Source: Mesorhizobium sp.
GTDB lineage: Bacteria; Pseudomonadota; Alphaproteobacteria; Rhizobiales; Rhizobiaceae
Direction: 5' to 3'
Assembly (NCBI RefSeq): GCF_024710845.1
Contig: NZ_JANJTZ010000022.1
Location: 1 to 64,000 of the forward strand
DNA: 64,000 nucleotides
Part shown: piece by piece, positions 15,807 to 24,454 of the stretch
Numbering within the stretch: position 1 is the stretch's first letter
Layout of the letters: each line of letters starts with the position of its first letter
Position numbers and translations under genes: made by a program
Notes under the pieces: generated by a model
Databases searched by the model: none
What the model saw: the letters and a program-made list of their open reading frames with translations, nothing else
What the model was told of the DNA's origin: nothing

Positions 15807-17972
15807 ATGCCGATGCAACCCGACGCGCCGGAGGCCGGCGATCCGCTGCAAGACGTCAAGATGTACATGAGTCCCTACGAGTACTGGAACTTTGGCAAAG
15901 GACGGCGATACGCGTTCCCCGCGATGCGCAGGCAGATGCGATACATATCGGCGCTCGCCGAATTCAGGCGGGACGGCGCAGCCAAAATTCTGGCCGATGT
16001 GGACGGTGGGGATTCGCCCCACACCCCACCAGACTCCGCGCCGCAGACGTGGCTTCCGACATTATGGAATGCCAGAGGCCTGAGCTTCACCCCTTTTGTG
16101 GTCGAGAACTCGTTCGGCCGCGCGCCAAGTCCCGAGGAGCTTCGACAATTGCTCGAAGCCGGCTTCAGGGCATCACAACCGATGGCGGAGCAAATCAAAG
16201 AAGCGCGGTTTCGGGTGGCATTTCCCGTCGCGGATAGCGCAATGAACGATGCCCCGCGATCCACAACCTGGTCCGCCGATCCGGCCCTGAGCGAGCGCAT
16301 CGAACCCGGAAAGCGCATCAGCATTATCGCCGTCATCGATGATGGATTGCCTTTCGCGCACCGCAACTTTCGCGATATCACCGGCACGCGTAGCCGCGTC
16401 GAATTCTGCTGGCTGCAGTCCGCAGTATCCGGCAGCAAGAACAGCTCCGTTCTGTTCGGCAAGGAATATACGCGCAATGAAATCGACGATCTCATTCGCC
16501 ATTTTGACGATGAGGATACACTGTACCGGGAGGCGGGCGCGCTCGCCGACAGCGAGGAATTCGCGCCAATGCTCCAACGACATGCGAGCCACGGCGCACA
16601 TGTAATGGATATCGCGGCGGGCTGCGACACAAACAAGGGCGAGGCTGTCGCTGAGGAAATTCGCATCATCGCTGTGCAGTTGCCTTCCACCATCGCCTGG
16701 GACACGTCCGGCTTCGGCAAGGATATGTACATGCTATGCGCGTTCCACTATATCTTCGAGCGCGCCCAGAAGATCGCGAAGGACTATGGGTTGCCCTCCC
16801 TTCGCCCCGAAGGTCCACCTGCCGCCCGGCTTGTCATCAATTTCAGCTATGGTTTTTCGGGCGGTCGCCACGACGGTGAAACTGAGCTCGAAGCCGCGAT
16901 TGACCAGCTTGTTAAGGCAAGAAGGGATCGGGAAGGACCGACGGCCCTGGTTCTGCCGGCCGGCAACATGTTCCTCGATCGCTTGCACGCGGTCGTTGAG
17001 GAAGCGGGTTTTGTAGACGACAAGGCACAAATCTCCTGGCGGGTCCAGCCAAACGACCGGACGCCGAACTATCTCGAGCTTTGGTTCGGCGTTGGGTTCG
17101 AGGCGATCGGCTATCACGTGGAACTCTACAATCCGCAGGGTAAGCGCGTCGCGTTTGTCGAGGTGAGTCGGGATACCACCAGGCTCGGCGGTGACGACCG
17201 TCGTATCGTCGGCTTTCGCGCCGGCAAGTCGTCGGACATCGGGCAGATCAGCGCCGACAAACATCGCAACTCGCGCTGGCGCGTTTTGGTCGTACTGGCC
17301 CCAACGGAGCCGGACGACGACGACTTGCCAGGGGCCGATGCCGGAACATGGACAGTTGTCGTCGTGCGCACGAAGCAATCGAAGCGGCTCGCAGAGCCGA
17401 TCCGCTGCTGGATCCAGCGCGATGCCGATCCGGAGTTGCTGCGCTCCGGCAGCCGCCAGAGCTATTTCGACGATTTCCGCAACCTCCGCTTCGCCTCGGA
17501 CGGGTCGCCCAGTGAAACCGACTCGCCGTGCTCCTACGTCCGCCGGTATGGCAGCCTGAACGGACTCGCATCGGGAGCGACCTCGTTGATTGTCGGCGGA
17601 TATAGTGGCTTAGAGACTGCCCCAGAAGCGGATCGCCTTGCCAAGCCTGCGGCCTATAGCTCTGCAGGAACGGCGTTGGCGCATCCCTGGCCTTTCCGGC
17701 AGGTCGACTGTTCATCGCTCTCGGATCGTGGTGCCTTGACCGCTGGAAACAAAGCTGCGGGGACGCGCAGCGGATCCGTTTCCTTTCTTAGGGGCACAAG
17801 CGCCGCGGCACCCTCTGTCGCCCGGTGCTTGGCTGAGATCTTCGCGAGCAAGAGCGACGAGGAGGTCGCGGCTGCCGAGCGGCTCAACTATTTGCCCTTG
17901 CTGCCAGGTTGGGAGGTCGACGAGCCGGCAACGATACCCCGTCTAGGAAAGAAACGCGTCCCTCGGCGGTAG
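15807..17972 (+). CDS. Subtilase-family (S8) serine protease
   Basis: A 721-residue subtilisin-fold protease. The catalytic triad is D178 in AVIDDG, H262 in SHGAHV and S665 in RGTSAAAPS. About 170 residues precede the catalytic core and lack a signal peptide, so the enzyme may be cytoplasmic or exported by another route; long inserts lie between H and S, including a beta-rich segment around residues 420-560. GGAGG stands 6 bases before the ATG. It lies 9 bases after the PAP2-like gene and 100 bases before hxsD, all in one direction. It could process the HXS product or the GGVGPM-bearing protein; this is inferred from position. A second subtilase occurs at 24455-25780 but is shorter and much closer to classical subtilisin. 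Confidence 0.88.
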   Translation: MPMQPDAPEAGDPLQDVKMYMSPYEYWNFGKGRRYAFPAMRRQMRYISALAEFRRDGAAKILADVDGGDSPHTPPDSAPQTWLPTLWNARGLSFTPFVVENSFGRAPSPEELRQLLEAGFRASQPMAEQIKEARFRVAFPVADSAMNDAPRSTTWSADPALSERIEPGKRISIIAVIDDGLPFAHRNFRDITGTRSRVEFCWLQSAVSGSKNSSVLFGKEYTRNEIDDLIRHFDDEDTLYREAGALADSEEFAPMLQRHASHGAHVMDIAAGCDTNKGEAVAEEIRIIAVQLPSTIAWDTSGFGKDMYMLCAFHYIFERAQKIAKDYGLPSLRPEGPPAARLVINFSYGFSGGRHDGETELEAAIDQLVKARRDREGPTALVLPAGNMFLDRLHAVVEEAGFVDDKAQISWRVQPNDRTPNYLELWFGVGFEAIGYHVELYNPQGKRVAFVEVSRDTTRLGGDDRRIVGFRAGKSSDIGQISADKHRNSRWRVLVVLAPTEPDDDDLPGADAGTWTVVVVRTKQSKRLAEPIRCWIQRDADPELLRSGSRQSYFDDFRNLRFASDGSPSETDSPCSYVRRYGSLNGLASGATSLIVGGYSGLETAPEADRLAKPAAYSSAGTALAHPWPFRQVDCSSLSDRGALTAGNKAAGTRSGSVSFLRGTSAAAPSVARCLAEIFASKSDEEVAAAERLNYLPLLPGWEVDEPATIPRLGKKRVPRR

Positions 17973-18072
17973 GCAAATCGCACTCTAGGAATTCTTGTTC
18001 TCCGAAGGCGGTTATCGTTCATTGCCATGAGCAAGGGCCGCCGCGTAGTATGTATGAAGGAGGGCGTTAGAC

Positions 18073-18342
18073 TTGAAGACACTCACAGCCGGCGAGAGCT
18101 TGGATATTGAAGTAGGGTCGGGTCTTGCGCCATACGTCGAGGCCACCGCCTTGCGACTGGGCTATGCCGAACAGTTGTTTTCGGTGCAGACAGACGGATC
18201 GCGGTTTCGAGTCACGGCGCGCGCGCCATTCGACCGAGAGGCTATCGAACGCAGGATCGCCCACGCGCTCTACCGCGAGAAGATCCGTGTAGAATCGGCT
18301 CCATTGCGCGCCCGCTTTCTTGAACTCTTGTCGCAGCGATGA
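18073..18342 (+). CDS. hxsD: His-Xaa-Ser system protein HxsD
   Basis: An 89-residue protein in the position and of the size of HxsD, a small conserved member of the HXS system encoded before the two radical-SAM maturases. It has no signal peptide or membrane helix; its middle (RFRVTARAPFDREAIERRI) suggests a small alpha/beta fold that may present the substrate to the maturases, as PqqD-like domains do; this role is inference. It starts with TTG at 18073, supported by GGAGGG 9 bases upstream. The stop overlaps the hxsB ATG by 4 bases. Identity rests on length and on the unmistakable hxsB-hxsC-hxsA genes that follow. Confidence 0.75.
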   Translation: MKTLTAGESLDIEVGSGLAPYVEATALRLGYAEQLFSVQTDGSRFRVTARAPFDREAIERRIAHALYREKIRVESAPLRARFLELLSQR

Positions 18343-19745
18343 ATGTCTGGCCGCTCCGCTTTACGGATGTCGGGCGGGACGCGCTGCTGTTCTGTGACGA
18401 GGCGGGCGGCTTCTTCCGATCCGACGATGCGTTTCTCGAACGCTATGCCAATGACATCCTCACTGAAGCCGATCGGGATTTCCTCCTTGCGGGTGGTCAT
18501 AGCTTCGAAGAAGAAGGCGACCGGCACCATGTCGGCTTCGCGGCGCGGTGGGCCAAGCGCCAATTCGTCCCCGGGCCGCTTGAATATATCATCCTGGTGC
18601 CGACGCTGCGATGCGATCTGGCCTGCCGTTACTGCCAGGTATCACGCGTCAACGCGAATGCCCGCGGCTTCGATTGGAACGAGGCTACGCTCAATGCTGT
18701 CCTCGCCCTCATTGACAGCCTGACGAGCGAGCGCATCAAGATCGAGTTCCAGGGCGGCGAACCGCTGCTTCGTCTTGACCTGCTGAGCCGCGTGAGAGAT
18801 TTCTGCCGCAGGCGCTTCCGCTCCGCCGAATTCGTCGTCTGCACCAATCTGCAGAAAGTGAGTGAGGAGGCATGGGCGTTCCTGGCCGCAGCGGATACCT
18901 TCGTCAGCACATCCTTCGATGGGGACGCGCTGACGCACACGCGCCAGCGGACGCTTGATCCGGCACAGACTGCGACCTTTCTGTCCAATCTCGAACGCGC
19001 GATGACGACCTTGGGAACCGGCAAGGTCTCAGCACTGCCGACGATCGATCCCGATAACCCTCCGGCGCCGGATGCGATCATCGCCGGCTTTGCGCGCCTT
19101 GGGCTTCGCTCGATCTATCTGCGGCCGGTGAACTATCATGGTTTTGCGCGCAAACGCTTCGGCCAGGGCGATCAGCAACTCTGGAATGCCTATTACGATC
19201 GGTTCATCGATGCGCTGATCGCCTACAACGCACATGCCGCCGAGCCGATGGAGGAATTCTACTTCACCCATTGCCTGCGGCGCATCTTTCGCGCCGGCCA
19301 TCACGGCCATGTCGACATGCGAAATCCCAACATCCTCGGCGCCGATTATCTGGTGATCGACCACGACGGGACGCTCTATCCCACCGACGAGGCGAGGATG
19401 ATGACCCGCATCGGCCAGATGGATCTGTCGATCGGATCGGTATTCGGCGGCCTGGATCAGGAAAAGCTCCAGATCCTGAACGCCAATTCCGACAACAATT
19501 TCCATGAGGATTGCGGGCAATGCGTTTTCCAGCCGTTCTGCGGCGTCGACGTGATCGATGATCTCTCGCGCTACGGACGCATCGATCTGTCCAGGCACGA
19601 GACCGCCTTCTGCCGCCGTCATACGGCCCTGTTCACCAGAATCTTTGAGTTGATCTACACCGATGATGCCGCGACACGCCGGTCACTTGCCGCCTGGCTC
19701 GGCGTGCCGGCCTTCGATCCGGCGCTCGCGCCGGTCCACAAATGA
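18339..19745 (+). CDS. hxsB: His-Xaa-Ser system radical SAM maturase HxsB
   Basis: A 468-residue radical S-adenosylmethionine enzyme with a SPASM-type carboxy end. The [4Fe-4S] motif CxxxCxxC is C92-C96-C99 (RCDLACRYCQ), followed by the glycine-rich FQGGEPLL motif for SAM binding. Auxiliary-cluster cysteines appear near residues 392-402 (CGQCVFQPFCG). It should generate a 5'-deoxyadenosyl radical to modify side chains in the HxsA peptide. It overlaps hxsD and hxsC by 4 bases each, so the three are translationally coupled. Assignment to HxsB is from the order D-B-C-A, the length and the presence of the His-Xaa-Ser substrate gene. Confidence 0.9.
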   Translation: MNVWPLRFTDVGRDALLFCDEAGGFFRSDDAFLERYANDILTEADRDFLLAGGHSFEEEGDRHHVGFAARWAKRQFVPGPLEYIILVPTLRCDLACRYCQVSRVNANARGFDWNEATLNAVLALIDSLTSERIKIEFQGGEPLLRLDLLSRVRDFCRRRFRSAEFVVCTNLQKVSEEAWAFLAAADTFVSTSFDGDALTHTRQRTLDPAQTATFLSNLERAMTTLGTGKVSALPTIDPDNPPAPDAIIAGFARLGLRSIYLRPVNYHGFARKRFGQGDQQLWNAYYDRFIDALIAYNAHAAEPMEEFYFTHCLRRIFRAGHHGHVDMRNPNILGADYLVIDHDGTLYPTDEARMMTRIGQMDLSIGSVFGGLDQEKLQILNANSDNNFHEDCGQCVFQPFCGVDVIDDLSRYGRIDLSRHETAFCRRHTALFTRIFELIYTDDAATRRSLAAWLGVPAFDPALAPVHK

Positions 19746-20833
19746 TCCCCCTGCGCTTCAGAGCGGAGCTGCCGCCAATCGAGGAACCGCTGGTCGTCCG
19801 GCTGCGCGACCGACCTACCGACGATTTCCACGATGACCGGGAGGCAGCCCTCATCGGCATCGCGGAGGGCTGGCGCGAATACGATTTCAACGGTTTTTCC
19901 CTGCGCATCGAAGCGGAGCCGGGCCAATCGCTCGACGGCGATGTGGTCTTGGCCTTTCCAGGTCGGCCTATCGTGCATCGTCTCATTCGCGCCCGGTCCC
20001 ACCACAACACGTTTCTCGTAACCGAGCGATGCGACCAGCTCTGCCTGATGTGTTCGCAGCCACCCAAGCAAGTGCATCTGGATCTCTTTGCCCAGTTTGG
20101 GCAAGCGGCGCTGCTGGCGCCGGTTGGCGCAACCATCGGAATCTCCGGCGGCGAGCCGCTGCTGTTCAAGGAACAGATATTCGCGCTCATCGGCAATACG
20201 CTGAGCGTGCGGCCCGATCTTCGTTTTCATGTCCTGACGAATGCCCAGCATTTCGATTCGGAAGATGGCCCCTTTCTGCATGGTCGGGCCCGGGACCGCG
20301 TGTTGTGGGGCATCCCCCTCTATGCGCCGGACGCGGCCGATCACGATGCTATCGTTGTCAAAGACGGGGCGTTCGCGCGTCTCTTCCAATCCGTCGCGAC
20401 ACTGGCAAAAGCCGGCGCGCAGATTGAGCTTCGCACGGTCGTGACGAGACGCAACGCGGCCCTGCTGCCCCGGCTTGCCCGGCTTATCGCCACCGAGCTG
20501 CCTTTTTGCACGAGCTGGGCCCTGATGCAGCTCGAACCGATCGGCTTCGGCCGGATGAATTGGGACACTCTGTTCCATGACAACAGTGTCGATTTCGGAC
20601 CCGTCGCGCGAGCGCTCAACATCGCTTTGGCTCGCGATATTGACGTCGCCTTGTATAATTTTCCGCTGTGCACCATTCCCGAAGAATACCGGACCTACGC
20701 ACCGTCCACGATCTCCGACTGGAAGCAGAAATACCTTGAGACTTGCCAGGGATGCTCCCTCAAGACACGTTGCGGCGGATTCTTCGAGTGGTATGATCCC
20801 GATCGGGGATTTGCGCGGGTGGGGCTGGAATGA
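19742..20833 (+). CDS. hxsC: His-Xaa-Ser system radical SAM maturase HxsC
   Basis: A 363-residue second radical-SAM maturase. Its CxxxCxxC motif is C97-C101-C104 (RCDQLCLMCSQ), and SGGEPLL is the SAM-binding glycine motif. A short cysteine cluster near the carboxy end (CQGCSLKTRCGGFF) probably binds an auxiliary cluster. The amino-terminal 80 residues form an extra domain before the barrel. Together with HxsB it is expected to modify HxsA; which residues each enzyme attacks is not visible. Both ends overlap neighbours by 4 bases (ATGA), with hxsA following. Confidence 0.9.
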   Translation: MIPLRFRAELPPIEEPLVVRLRDRPTDDFHDDREAALIGIAEGWREYDFNGFSLRIEAEPGQSLDGDVVLAFPGRPIVHRLIRARSHHNTFLVTERCDQLCLMCSQPPKQVHLDLFAQFGQAALLAPVGATIGISGGEPLLFKEQIFALIGNTLSVRPDLRFHVLTNAQHFDSEDGPFLHGRARDRVLWGIPLYAPDAADHDAIVVKDGAFARLFQSVATLAKAGAQIELRTVVTRRNAALLPRLARLIATELPFCTSWALMQLEPIGFGRMNWDTLFHDNSVDFGPVARALNIALARDIDVALYNFPLCTIPEEYRTYAPSTISDWKQKYLETCQGCSLKTRCGGFFEWYDPDRGFARVGLE

Positions 20834-21426
20834 AAAAAGCGCTGTTTTTGATTCCGTCGCTGCTGGCGGCCGGATTTGTAGCGCCGAAAGCCGATGCCGT
20901 GACCGGCCCGTCGGTGGAACCTCAGCGGGACAAGGCGCCGTCGCTGTTCGAGCGCCTCAGACTCAACCATCTCTATACGCTTGCCGCGCATCGCTCGCAT
21001 TCAAGCCACCGCTCACATGGTAGCCATCGCTCCTCATCGGGCGGCGGATACTCGGTGCCCCGGCAGTCTCCGCCGGCCCGCACCTACACGCCGCCGCCGA
21101 AGCTCTACAATTCGCCTTCGGTCGTATCGCCGGAGCCGCCGGCAGGCTCGCGCAATCAGTCGAGCACGCCGCCTTCGTCCGTTCTACCGAGCCCGCCCGC
21201 CGCAGCGCTCAAAACTCTTCCGGGCAATGCTGAGAAATTCCGCGAGATCGCCGAGCAAGTGCAATTCGCCCTGCTGGCGTATGGCTACTACACAGGCAAG
21301 ATCGACGGCGTGCTCGGCCCGGAATCAAAGGCCGCCTTGTCGAAGATGCAGGCGGACTACGGGCTCAAGGTAACGGGCACCATCACGCCGGAGGTTCTGG
21401 ATGCGCTTGGCATCGTGGCGCGCTAG
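20830..21426 (+). CDS. hxsA: His-Xaa-Ser repeat protein HxsA with peptidoglycan-binding domain
   Basis: A 198-residue exported protein, the presumed substrate of the two radical-SAM maturases. A signal peptide (ALFLIPSLLAAGFVAPKADA) is followed at residues 54-68 by five back-to-back His-Xaa-Ser triplets (HRS HSS HRS HGS HRS). A Pro/Ser-rich linker covers about 75-120, and a PG_binding_1-like domain closes the protein (about 122-196: VQFALLAYGYYTGKIDGVLG, with typical YGYYxGxIDGxxGP). The modified repeat would thus be displayed outside the membrane and tied to the cell wall. The start overlaps the hxsC stop by 4 bases, and the end overlaps the next gene by 26 bases. Confidence 0.92.
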   Translation: MKKALFLIPSLLAAGFVAPKADAVTGPSVEPQRDKAPSLFERLRLNHLYTLAAHRSHSSHRSHGSHRSSSGGGYSVPRQSPPARTYTPPPKLYNSPSVVSPEPPAGSRNQSSTPPSSVLPSPPAAALKTLPGNAEKFREIAEQVQFALLAYGYYTGKIDGVLGPESKAALSKMQADYGLKVTGTITPEVLDALGIVAR

Positions 21427-21796
21427 TCTATCCTACGCCGCAATCTTTGCCGCCGGCCTGGCAACCGCCTTCGTAGCCGTGCCGGTGTGGAAACTGGCGC
21501 TGATGCGCGCCGCTCAGGCAAGCTATTCAGAACTGACCTATCAGTGTGATCAGGCCATGCGCGGGCACATGATCGCAAAGATGTTGGTGTCGAAGGCGCC
21601 ATCAGACGGATCGGTGCGCCAACTCAGGGCGGCGGAGATCGAGCTGCTCGCCTGCCAGGATTACGATCTGATGCGCAAGCGCCTCATCCGGTGGGGCCTT
21701 ACTGATAATGAAGTGAGCGAGATGGCGCTGATTGCGATTGAGGCGCGCGCCACCAATCTGCAGGAGGTCGTCCGGGTCCATGAAATCCGCTACTAG
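21401..21796 (+). CDS. HXS-associated small membrane-anchored protein (TIGR03982-like)
   Basis: A 131-residue protein with one amino-terminal membrane helix (residues 9-32: SYAAIFAAGLATAFVAVPVW) and a helical periplasmic part containing two cysteines (LTYQCDQAM, LLACQDYD). In known HXS loci a small uncharacterised protein follows hxsA (I recall the model name TIGR03982), and this gene fits in place and size. It overlaps hxsA by 26 bases and the MauG-like gene by 17 bases, so all are co-translated. Role unknown; it may assemble the exported HxsA or the haem protein. Confidence 0.7.
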   Translation: MRLASWRASLSYAAIFAAGLATAFVAVPVWKLALMRAAQASYSELTYQCDQAMRGHMIAKMLVSKAPSDGSVRQLRAAEIELLACQDYDLMRKRLIRWGLTDNEVSEMALIAIEARATNLQEVVRVHEIRY

Positions 21797-23021
21797 GGTT
21801 TTCGTCATGGCGGTGGCGAGCCTTTGCGCGGGCACGCTCCATGCCGACACTTTGCGCGAAACCGTGCTACGCCGGGCGGCGCTCGAAGCCGGGCTCGTCC
21901 GGGCGCAGGAAACCAACGTGGCCGTGCCGCCGGACCTGGTTGCGGCCGGAAAGCTCCTCTTCCAGACGAAGAAACTCTCGCTGGAAAACGAGATCGCCTG
22001 TGCGTCCTGTCACGTCGACCGGTTCGGCTCCGCGGACGGCCTGCCCAATGCAATCGGAACCGAAGGCCGCGGCGAAGGCGTGGCCCGCCTGATGGGCGGC
22101 GGCGATATCATCCCGCGCAACGCCCTGCCGTTCTGGGGGCGCGGCGGCAAAGGGTTTGATGTCTTTTTCTGGGATGGGCGGGTCGACGGCCGGAGCGGCG
22201 CCGTCAAAAGCCAGTTCGCCGGCGACGAGCCTTCAGTCGACCCCCTCGTGGTCGCCGTTCATCTGCCGCCGGTCGAGATCGGCGAAATGGTGCTCAATAC
22301 GGCGGGCAATGAGACCCTTCAAAGCGAGACCGTCGATTCCGCTCAAGGCATCTACCAGATCCTCGAACAGCGCCTGAGAGACGATCCCGGAATCGGTCCC
22401 GCTCTCGCCAAGGCATACGGCATCCAGCCGAGCGAGCTGCGCTTTGTCCAGGTGGCGCAGGCGCTCGCCGGCTTCATCCGCCACAATTTTCGGCTGAAGC
22501 CGACCCGGTTCCATGACTTCGTATTCGCTAAAGGCGCACTCACGGCCGATGAGCTCGCGGGCGGTTTGGTCTTCTACGGCAAGGGCAGATGCGCCGCCTG
22601 CCACAACGGGCCTTACTTTTCCGATTTCGACTTTCACGCCATTCCGTTCCCCCAGGCAGGGTTCGGCAAGAACGGCTTTGGCGTTGACTATGGCCGCTAC
22701 AATGTCACGCTCGATACCGGCGACCTCTACAGATTCAGGACGCCGCCGCTCTACAACGTCACCAAGACCGCGCCCTATTCGCATTCCGGCTCACTCTACG
22801 GACTCGCCGAGGCAATCAGGATCCATGTCGATCCGCTCGCGGACCCGGCAATGATTCCGAAGTACCCGCGGCAAAGGGCCGATTTCTATGAAGTCCTCAA
22901 ACAGTGGAGCCACGTGCCGGTTGCCGGCATAGAACTCAGCGACCTCGACATTGTACAGTTGGTCGCGTTTCTACATACCCTCGAATATAACAGCGACGTG
23001 CCAGTCCACGAGTCGGATTGA
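21780..23021 (+). CDS. MauG-like dihaem c-type cytochrome, HXS-associated
   Basis: A 413-residue exported protein of the MauG/bacterial cytochrome c peroxidase family. A signal peptide (RVFVMAVASLCAGTLHA) is followed by two haem-binding motifs: CASCH at residues 74-78 and CAACH at 271-275. MauG-type enzymes use two haems to oxidise protein side chains in the periplasm, as in tryptophan tryptophylquinone formation. Here the obvious substrate is HxsA, encoded two genes upstream, which would then undergo a second oxidation step after export. A MauG-like partner is known from other HXS loci. I start at the ATG at 21780; the longer frame would begin inside the upstream gene and lacks a signal. Confidence 0.87.
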   Translation: MKSATRVFVMAVASLCAGTLHADTLRETVLRRAALEAGLVRAQETNVAVPPDLVAAGKLLFQTKKLSLENEIACASCHVDRFGSADGLPNAIGTEGRGEGVARLMGGGDIIPRNALPFWGRGGKGFDVFFWDGRVDGRSGAVKSQFAGDEPSVDPLVVAVHLPPVEIGEMVLNTAGNETLQSETVDSAQGIYQILEQRLRDDPGIGPALAKAYGIQPSELRFVQVAQALAGFIRHNFRLKPTRFHDFVFAKGALTADELAGGLVFYGKGRCAACHNGPYFSDFDFHAIPFPQAGFGKNGFGVDYGRYNVTLDTGDLYRFRTPPLYNVTKTAPYSHSGSLYGLAEAIRIHVDPLADPAMIPKYPRQRADFYEVLKQWSHVPVAGIELSDLDIVQLVAFLHTLEYNSDVPVHESD

Positions 23022-23421
23022 ATGTGCGGCCTGCCAGGCGGCTGGGTTGCTCTGGGGGGTGTGAACCCAACAATTGAATAGCGAGATCGAAGCAGTCTCA
23101 CGCTTTATTCACGCGAAGCATGTCTGATTGCGGTGCTAGCATACATAAATGAAAGCGGTTGATCGCAAGAAATGAAGTGCGACGTTAAGTCAGGCGATAC
23201 TTCCGTCTGACAATTCGCTCACCTTTTGCTGCTGATGACAGAATTTCGGCGAAGGTGCGTTCGATTTTTTAATTCCTCCGCGGCCTCAAAGATCGAGTGC
23301 CGCAGGGCCAACAGCGTAATTGTACAGATCGTCCGCGTCGGGGTCCGGGTATTCAACTGCCGCGAGCAGAGCGGTTCAACGGCAAGCAACCGAAGGCCCG
23401 AAGCGACGAAGGGGAACGACG
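23022..23421. other. 400-base promoter region between the HXS operon and the nuclease-protease operon
   Basis: No gene is seen. It holds the third SARP-type box (23098-23114) and, 25-30 bases after it, an AT-rich CATACATAAAT that may be a -10 region. A long untranslated leader of up to about 270 bases would follow before the nuclease ATG at 23422. An in-frame extension of the nuclease upstream to 23320 lacks a ribosome site and is basic and repetitive, so I leave it as non-coding. Confidence 0.55.
23098..23114 (+). promoter_or_regulatory. SARP-type direct-repeat box upstream of the nuclease-protease operon
   Basis: TCACGC-TTTAT-TCACGC: two 6-bp direct repeats with starts 11 bp apart. Together with flanking bases, 23098-23117 is a perfect 20-bp inverted copy of 12907-12926, almost 10 kb away. 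It lies about 310 bases before the endonuclease start, with an AT-rich -10 candidate soon after, and its orientation relative to transcription is the same as at the DUF4403 operon. Confidence 0.62.
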
Positions 23422-24390
23422 ATGACTAACGGTACTCCGCAGCTGAGAATGGATATCCGGCCGCGTCTAGCCGAGATGAAGCACCTCGCCAATGCGACAT
23501 CGGACCGGCCCGACAGACTGATGGTCGAGGCGTCACGTCGCAGGCCTGCGCGTGTCAACCCGCCCGAGCATTTCGTCGGTCGTGGCGGCTATGACGGCGA
23601 CTTCTTGGCCGGCTTCACGGTGGCTTTGCCAGCCCCACAGGGTGCCAGGGCGCGCGATGTGACGCCGGTGGGCGCCGACAGCAGCGGGAGGCTCGACTAC
23701 CAGCATTTCTCGGTCGTTATGTCTGCATCGCGCCGCATGGCGATGTTCACCGCCGTGAACATCGAAGGCGCGCGCTCGGTCTCGATCCCGCGCGAGGATG
23801 ACGACTGGTTTCTCGATGGCCGCATTCCTATCGACGCTCAACTCGGCGAGGAGCTCTATGCAGGGAATCGCCTCGACCGTGGACATCTGGTTCGGCGTGA
23901 GGATCCCAACTGGGGCACGGCTGCCGGTCTCGCAAATGTCGACACTTTTCATTTCACCAACTGCGCGCCGCAGATGGACGTATTCAATCAGCAGACCTGG
24001 CTTGGGCTGGAAAACTACGTCCTGCAGAATGCGCGCGCGTGGAACGAGCGCTGCAGCGTCTTCACCGGCCCCGTCTTCAGGGCGGCGGACCTGCCCTACA
24101 GAGGAGCGTTGGTGCCGCGATCGTTCTGGAAGGTCGTTGCCTTCCTTTCAGACGACGGGCGGCCGTCCGCGACCGCCTATGTAGTGGAGCAGGACCACGA
24201 GCTGATTGGGCTCGAGGCTGCGTTCGGCCGCTACAAGACCTTTCAGCGTAGCATCCGGCACGTCGAGAGTCTGTCCGGCATCTCGTTTGGCGAGCTTGCC
24301 CGCTTCGACGGCTTTTCCAACGAGGAGCTCGCGCTCGGAGGACTGAGCATCTCCGCCGAGATCAATGAATTCGCGGACATCAGAGTCTGA
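23422..24390 (+). CDS. DNA/RNA non-specific endonuclease (NUC1/ββα-Me type)
   Basis: A 322-residue nuclease of the Endonuclease_NS family. The active-site motif is DRGH (LDRGHLVRREDP) with the general-base histidine H155, and the metal-coordinating asparagine region is CAPQMDVFNQQTW about 40 residues later. There is no signal peptide, so the enzyme would be cytoplasmic unless released in another way, which would make it dangerous to its host unless controlled. It is the first gene of a co-directional trio with a subtilase (64 bases downstream) and a trypsin-like protease. An amino-terminal segment of about 70 residues precedes the fold and could be an inhibitory part removed by the proteases; this is speculation. 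GGGGAACGACG before the ATG serves as ribosome site. Confidence 0.87.
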   Translation: MTNGTPQLRMDIRPRLAEMKHLANATSDRPDRLMVEASRRRPARVNPPEHFVGRGGYDGDFLAGFTVALPAPQGARARDVTPVGADSSGRLDYQHFSVVMSASRRMAMFTAVNIEGARSVSIPREDDDWFLDGRIPIDAQLGEELYAGNRLDRGHLVRREDPNWGTAAGLANVDTFHFTNCAPQMDVFNQQTWLGLENYVLQNARAWNERCSVFTGPVFRAADLPYRGALVPRSFWKVVAFLSDDGRPSATAYVVEQDHELIGLEAAFGRYKTFQRSIRHVESLSGISFGELARFDGFSNEELALGGLSISAEINEFADIRV

Positions 24391-24454
24391 CTATCCCCAT
24401 AGAGAGGAAGCAACTCACGCAGCCCCTGCCGAATTCTTCGAAGGAGAGATGACG

